9,304 nt of DNA from positions 1-9,304 of the forward strand of contig DBIX01000072.1 of assembly GCA_002297005.1 (NCBI GenBank). The letters are read 5' to 3'. Every line of letters begins with the position of its first letter. Position 1 is the stretch's first letter. Origin of the DNA: Cyanobacteria bacterium UBA791. Lineage in GTDB: Bacteria > Cyanobacteriota > Vampirovibrionia > Gastranaerophilales > Gastranaerophilaceae. The notes beneath the pieces were generated by a model. That model had not been told where the DNA came from. It was given only the letters and a program-made list of their open reading frames with translations, and made no database searches. Positions 6,719 through 9,304 of the stretch are shown piece after piece. Position numbers and translations under genes: made by a program.

Positions 6719-6745
6719 GGGTAAATATTTAAGGAATACAGAGAG

Positions 6746-6764
6746 GCGAGGGCAAAGCCCTTGC
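6746..6764 (+). terminator. GC-rich hairpin between convergent genes, probable terminator
   Basis: An 8-bp stem, GCGAGGGC (6746-6753) pairing with GCCCTTGC (6757-6764) with one G-U pair, closes an AAA loop. It begins 28 bases after the nitrilase stop. A T-rich but interrupted stretch (ATCTATTTTCTATTAT) follows on the plus strand, so it fits a weak intrinsic terminator for the nitrilase gene. On the minus strand no T tract follows, though the stem could still affect the 3' end of the CHR transcript. Confidence 0.55.
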
Positions 6765-6803
6765 ATCTATTTTCTATTATGTTTGGTGATTAATTCCAAA
6801 ACC

Positions 6804-7343
6804 TTAAACTAATTCAACTCCGCAAAAATGCAAAGCTATTCCGATTACTGCACCGAAAAGTATGTAATAAAGTGCGTTTTTCTTAAATTTAAAAGATAAC
6901 AAGAACAAAAATAAGAATAGCAAAAATGCTGGTAAACTTGTTACGTTATCTTTAAAAAATCCAACACCTACTGCAAAAAGTAGACCGCATCCAGCTGGTT
7001 TTAGGGAATATAAAACAGATTTTACCCAAAAGTTATCTCTAAAAGTTTTAAGAACTTTTGAAATTGCACATACAAAAATAAATGATGGAAATATCAAGGC
7101 TAAAGTCGCAACGACTCCGCCAAAGACTCCAAAAGTTTGAAATCCAGCAAAAGTTGCCATATTAGCTCCAACAGGTCCAGGAGTTAGCATTGAAATTGCT
7201 ATCATATTTGTTAATTGGTCAGTTGTGTACCAGCCGTATTCGTGTACCAATTGATACAAGAACGGAATTGTTGCATAGCCACCACCTACAGAGAATACAC
7301 CTATCTTAAAAAATTCTATTATCAAGTGAACTAAGGTCATCAT
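6804..7343 (-). CDS. chrA: CHR-family short-chain chromate transporter subunit, second gene of pair
   Basis: This 179-residue membrane protein has half the length of classic ChrA, which is normal for short-chain CHR proteins. The N-terminal signature is present: FFKIGVFSVGGGYATIPF (11-28), then the TPGPVGANMATFAGF block (54-68). Hydrophobic helices follow at about 73-95, 112-130, 136-151 and 157-175. Short-chain CHR proteins occur as adjacent, diverged pairs with opposite membrane topology, and both partners are needed for chromate efflux in Bacillus. Its ATG overlaps the TGA of the preceding gene (ATGA), with AGAAAGG upstream, so the pair is co-translated. A second ATG follows immediately, so the true start is one of two adjacent Met codons. 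The physiological substrate in an anaerobic gut bacterium may be another oxyanion rather than chromate. Confidence 0.9.
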   Translation of the reverse strand: MMTLVHLIIEFFKIGVFSVGGGYATIPFLYQLVHEYGWYTTDQLTNMIAISMLTPGPVGANMATFAGFQTFGVFGGVVATLALIFPSFIFVCAISKVLKTFRDNFWVKSVLYSLKPAGCGLLFAVGVGFFKDNVTSLPAFLLFLFLFLLSFKFKKNALYYILFGAVIGIALHFCGVELV

Positions 7344-7888
7344 TTTGCACGACCTTTCTCAATAACTTTATAGCTTACACCAACCATAATAGATGCTACA
7401 ATTGCAAGTACTGGTGAAACTTTAAAGAAAAATGATGCTGAAAAACATCCTAAAAATATTATCCAAGTGACAATATCAGTTAAGCTATTTTTCCACATTT
7501 CTTTAATAGTTAAATAAACAAGAATAATTACTGCAATTCCAACACCCCAGAAAATGCTTTGGATAAAAGAAATTCTCAATAAAAAATCTATAATAGTTGC
7601 AACCAACAAAATAGCAATAATTGGCGAAGTTATAATTCCAAGTAAAGCAATTGCTGCACCTCTTTTGTTTCTCAATTTATATCCAACAAAGGCTGAGACA
7701 TTTGCTGCAATAATTCCTGGGATACTTTGACCCAAGGCATAAAAATTGGTTAATTCTTCATTAGTTATCCAGTTACGTTTATCAATTATGCTTTGTTGAA
7801 TTAGTGGAACGATAACGTAGCCACCGCCCAGTAATTGGACGCCTAGCCAAAAAAATTCCATATAAATATCTTTTAGTGAAACTTTCAT
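7340..7888 (-). CDS. chrA: CHR-family short-chain chromate transporter subunit, first gene of pair
   Basis: This 182-residue partner of the CHR pair carries FFWLGVQLLGGGYVIVPLI (12-30) and SIPGIIAANVSAFVGYK (55-71), the equivalents of the signature blocks in the next gene. Hydrophobic segments follow at about 78-104, 111-128 and 138-171. It should form a heteromeric inner-membrane anion exporter with the product of the overlapping gene. No Shine-Dalgarno is visible before the ATG at 7888. Met10 is an alternative start with equally poor support, but the family usually has about ten residues before the FFWLG block, so the longer form is preferred. A -10 (TATAAT, 7926-7921) lies about 33 bases ahead. 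Confidence 0.9.
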   Translation of the reverse strand: MKVSLKDIYMEFFWLGVQLLGGGYVIVPLIQQSIIDKRNWITNEELTNFYALGQSIPGIIAANVSAFVGYKLRNKRGAAIALLGIITSPIIAILLVATIIDFLLRISFIQSIFWGVGIAVIILVYLTIKEMWKNSLTDIVTWIIFLGCFSASFFFKVSPVLAIVASIMVGVSYKVIEKGRAK

Positions 7889-7915
7889 ACTATTAAATAT
7901 ATCATAAAATATATG

Positions 7916-7927
7916 TTATAATTATAA
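7916..7927. promoter_or_regulatory. Palindromic back-to-back -10 element of the divergent gene pairs
   Basis: TTATAATTATAA is a perfect 12-bp palindrome containing TATAAT on both strands (plus 7917-7922; minus 7926-7921). On the plus strand it is an extended -10 (TG at 7914-7915, one base before the hexamer). A plus transcript would start near 7929, with the ribosome site GAGGA (7931-7935) almost at its 5' end. A minus transcript would start near 7914. No good -35 is seen either way. Confidence 0.5.
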
Positions 7928-7941
7928 AAAGAGGATATTTT

Positions 7942-8574
7942 ATGAAAAACTTTGCAAAATTATTTTTAATATTTACAATTTTATTTTTTACTATTCAACC
8001 TACTTACGCAAAAATTTACGAGGCAAAAGCTTTGAGTGATTTTGATATAGAAAAACCAGCAAAGGCTTTTTCTTTCGAAATTTTAGAAGAAGTTGAAATG
8101 GATAATATAATTTTTCCTGCAAACTCTACATTTGTAGCTGTTCCATACAAAATTAAAGAGCAAGCAAGATTAAAAAGAAATGCGGTTCTTGTTATGCAAG
8201 TAAAATCTTTTACTACACCTGATAACGTAACAACGAAAACTCAAAATCTTTTTGTTAAATACGCAACTGAATTTGATAAAATGGAAGCTGGCAAAAGTGT
8301 TGTTTTGACTGTTGGTAATAAGTTTTTTAAAGGACTTTCTATCGGTTATCGAACAGTTGAGGGTGCTGTAAAAAATGAAGAGGGTAATCGTTTTAAATCA
8401 GGTGCAAAAGCAGCTTATGATTCAACTCCGCTATCTTATGTTGAAAAAGGTGAAGCTATTAACATAAAAACTGGTGATAAAATCTATTTTAATTTCCATA
8501 TAATCGACCCAACGGATTTATCGCTAAAAGATATTTTTATTTATTCAATAGAAGAATATGAGGAAAATGAATAA
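7942..8574 (+). CDS. Secreted protein of unknown function, coupled to pgeF
   Basis: This 210-residue protein has a strong signal peptide (MKNFAK, then a Leu/Ile/Phe-rich core, ending PTYA at 20-23), so the mature chain begins about Lys24. There is no lipobox Cys and no further membrane segment. The mature part looks beta-rich: NIIFPANSTFVAVPYKI, then ARLKRNAVLVMQVKSF, and later AINIKTGDKIYFNF. The 'PA.S.F......RLKRNA.L...V' pattern resembles beta domains of envelope proteins whose loops carry 'RLKR', but I cannot name a family. The start is supported by GAGGA seven bases ahead. Its TAA overlaps the ATG of pgeF by one base (TAATG), so the two are co-translated, hinting at a cell-envelope role. 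It has no visible enzymatic motif. Function unknown. Confidence 0.85.
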   Translation: MKNFAKLFLIFTILFFTIQPTYAKIYEAKALSDFDIEKPAKAFSFEILEEVEMDNIIFPANSTFVAVPYKIKEQARLKRNAVLVMQVKSFTTPDNVTTKTQNLFVKYATEFDKMEAGKSVVLTVGNKFFKGLSIGYRTVEGAVKNEEGNRFKSGAKAAYDSTPLSYVEKGEAINIKTGDKIYFNFHIIDPTDLSLKDIFIYSIEEYEENE

Positions 8575-9266
8575 TGTTTTATAAAAAACAAATTGGTGGA
8601 AAAGATGTATATTGTTCTGATATGATTGAAACTGAACACTTTTTTACATCAAGAGATTTAATCGTAAAAGATAACGTAGAACTTATTTCTGAATATTTAG
8701 AAATTGAGTCTAAAAACTTGATACATCCTGTTCAAACTCATAGTGATAATGTTCGAGTTGTGGAAGACAATCTTTATAGTTACGAAAATACGGATGCTTT
8801 GATTTTGACATCAAAAAATAAGGCAATATATCTTAATTTTGCGGACTGTACTCCAATTATTATTTATGATTACAAAAATAATATTGGTGCGATTGCTCAC
8901 GCTGGTTGGAGAGGTACTGCAGAAAGAATTGCACAAAAAACTGTTTTTAAAATGCAAAAAGATTATGGTACAAAAGCAAAAGATATTGTTTGTGCAATAG
9001 GACCGTGTATTGGTTTTGATGAATTTGAAACCTATACAGATGCATTAAAAAGATTGAAAGCAAGTATCAATAAAATTGGAACTCCATATTTTAGAGATAA
9101 CTACGTAGATTTAAAAGGCTTAAATAAAGAACAACTAAACGAAATCGGTGTTTTTGATATAGATATTTGCCCATATTGTACGGTTAAAGATAATGATAAA
9201 TTCTTCTCTTACAGAAAGGAAAACAAAACAACTAACCGCCATAGTGCAGTATTGAAATTGAGATAA
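8574..9266 (+). CDS. pgeF: PgeF/YfiH-family purine nucleoside phosphorylase, peptidoglycan editing factor
   Basis: This 230-residue protein is near usual family length (about 240-250). Signature blocks are HPVQTHSDNV (51-60), FADCTPIIIYD (89-99), GAIAHAGWRGT (105-115), AIGPCIG (141-147) and CPYCTVKDNDKFFSYR (199-214). The zinc ligands His56, Cys92 and His109 have the same spacing (36 and 17) as those known in E. coli YfiH. Members were long annotated as multicopper polyphenol oxidases; later work showed purine nucleoside phosphorylase/adenosine deaminase activity (LACC1/YlmD type) and a role in keeping L-Ser out of the peptidoglycan stem (PgeF). The start overlaps the stop of the secreted-protein gene, with AGGA nine bases ahead. 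No gene start is visible in the 38 bases after its stop. Confidence 0.95.
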   Translation: MFYKKQIGGKDVYCSDMIETEHFFTSRDLIVKDNVELISEYLEIESKNLIHPVQTHSDNVRVVEDNLYSYENTDALILTSKNKAIYLNFADCTPIIIYDYKNNIGAIAHAGWRGTAERIAQKTVFKMQKDYGTKAKDIVCAIGPCIGFDEFETYTDALKRLKASINKIGTPYFRDNYVDLKGLNKEQLNEIGVFDIDICPYCTVKDNDKFFSYRKENKTTNRHSAVLKLR

Positions 9267-9304
9267 AATAATTTATTCGGAGTATAGATAAAAACATAAA
9301 TATA

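Noticed and set aside
6746..6764. Hairpin as part of a repeat array or CRISPR
   Set aside because: Only one copy is seen in the window, and it sits where a terminator between convergent genes is expected.
7340..7343. Frameshift splitting one long ChrA into two
   Set aside because: Both halves carry their own N-terminal GGGY signature and P-G block, so this is the normal paired short-chain CHR arrangement with an ATGA overlap.
8574..9266. Copper oxidase role for the PgeF homologue, linking it to the CsoR-type operator
   Set aside because: The old 'laccase' label of this family is not supported by its His-Cys-His zinc site, and the gene is 8 kb away from the operator on the other strand.

Overview
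The window is AT-rich and carries seven complete protein genes plus one that runs off the left edge. The best guess for the host is a gut Vampirovibrionia/Melainabacteria lineage (Gastranaerophilales-type). This rests on the very large AT-rich protein with an N-terminal 'K..SID...LKSG' plus EF-hand head, on the house style of Lys/Asn-rich secreted unknowns, and on short intergenic spacers. It is an inference from protein character, not a marker-gene assignment. I see no tRNA, rRNA, CRISPR array, insertion sequence or integrase.

Left part, minus strand (1-5763). A 1708-residue multidomain protein starts at 5763. It has, in order, an EF-hand head, a beta-rich repeat zone, a LysM-like segment, a Gln-rich linker, helical (partly annexin-like) repeats, a Gly/Ala-rich hydrophobic zone, a class 3 lipase domain with a full Ser-Asp-His triad, and a separate C-terminal module laid out like the tip of a polymorphic toxin. 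Ten bases after its stop lies a 117-residue gene whose ribosome binding site overlaps the stop codon of the large gene. Position and size fit a cognate immunity protein. Just past it, a TTGACA-17-TAATAT promoter with a CsoR-type 17-bp operator over the expected start drives a secreted, extremely Cys-rich metallothionein-like protein that is cut off by the window edge.

Middle (5764-6803). A 151-bp divergent spacer separates the large gene from a plus-strand nitrilase-family amidohydrolase (Glu42-Lys109-Cys145). A GC-rich hairpin follows it, between convergent genes.

Right part (6804-9304). A minus-strand pair of half-size CHR chromate-transporter genes overlaps by ATGA. It is divergent from a plus-strand pair: a secreted protein of unknown function, coupled by TAATG to a PgeF/YfiH-family purine nucleoside phosphorylase/peptidoglycan-editing protein. 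The 53-bp gap between the pairs contains a perfectly palindromic -10 element that could serve both directions.

The most interesting units are (a) the lipase/toxin-like giant with its putative immunity partner and (b) the copper-type operator driving a Cys-rich exported protein. The nitrilase, CHR pair and pgeF look like ordinary housekeeping or accessory genes.
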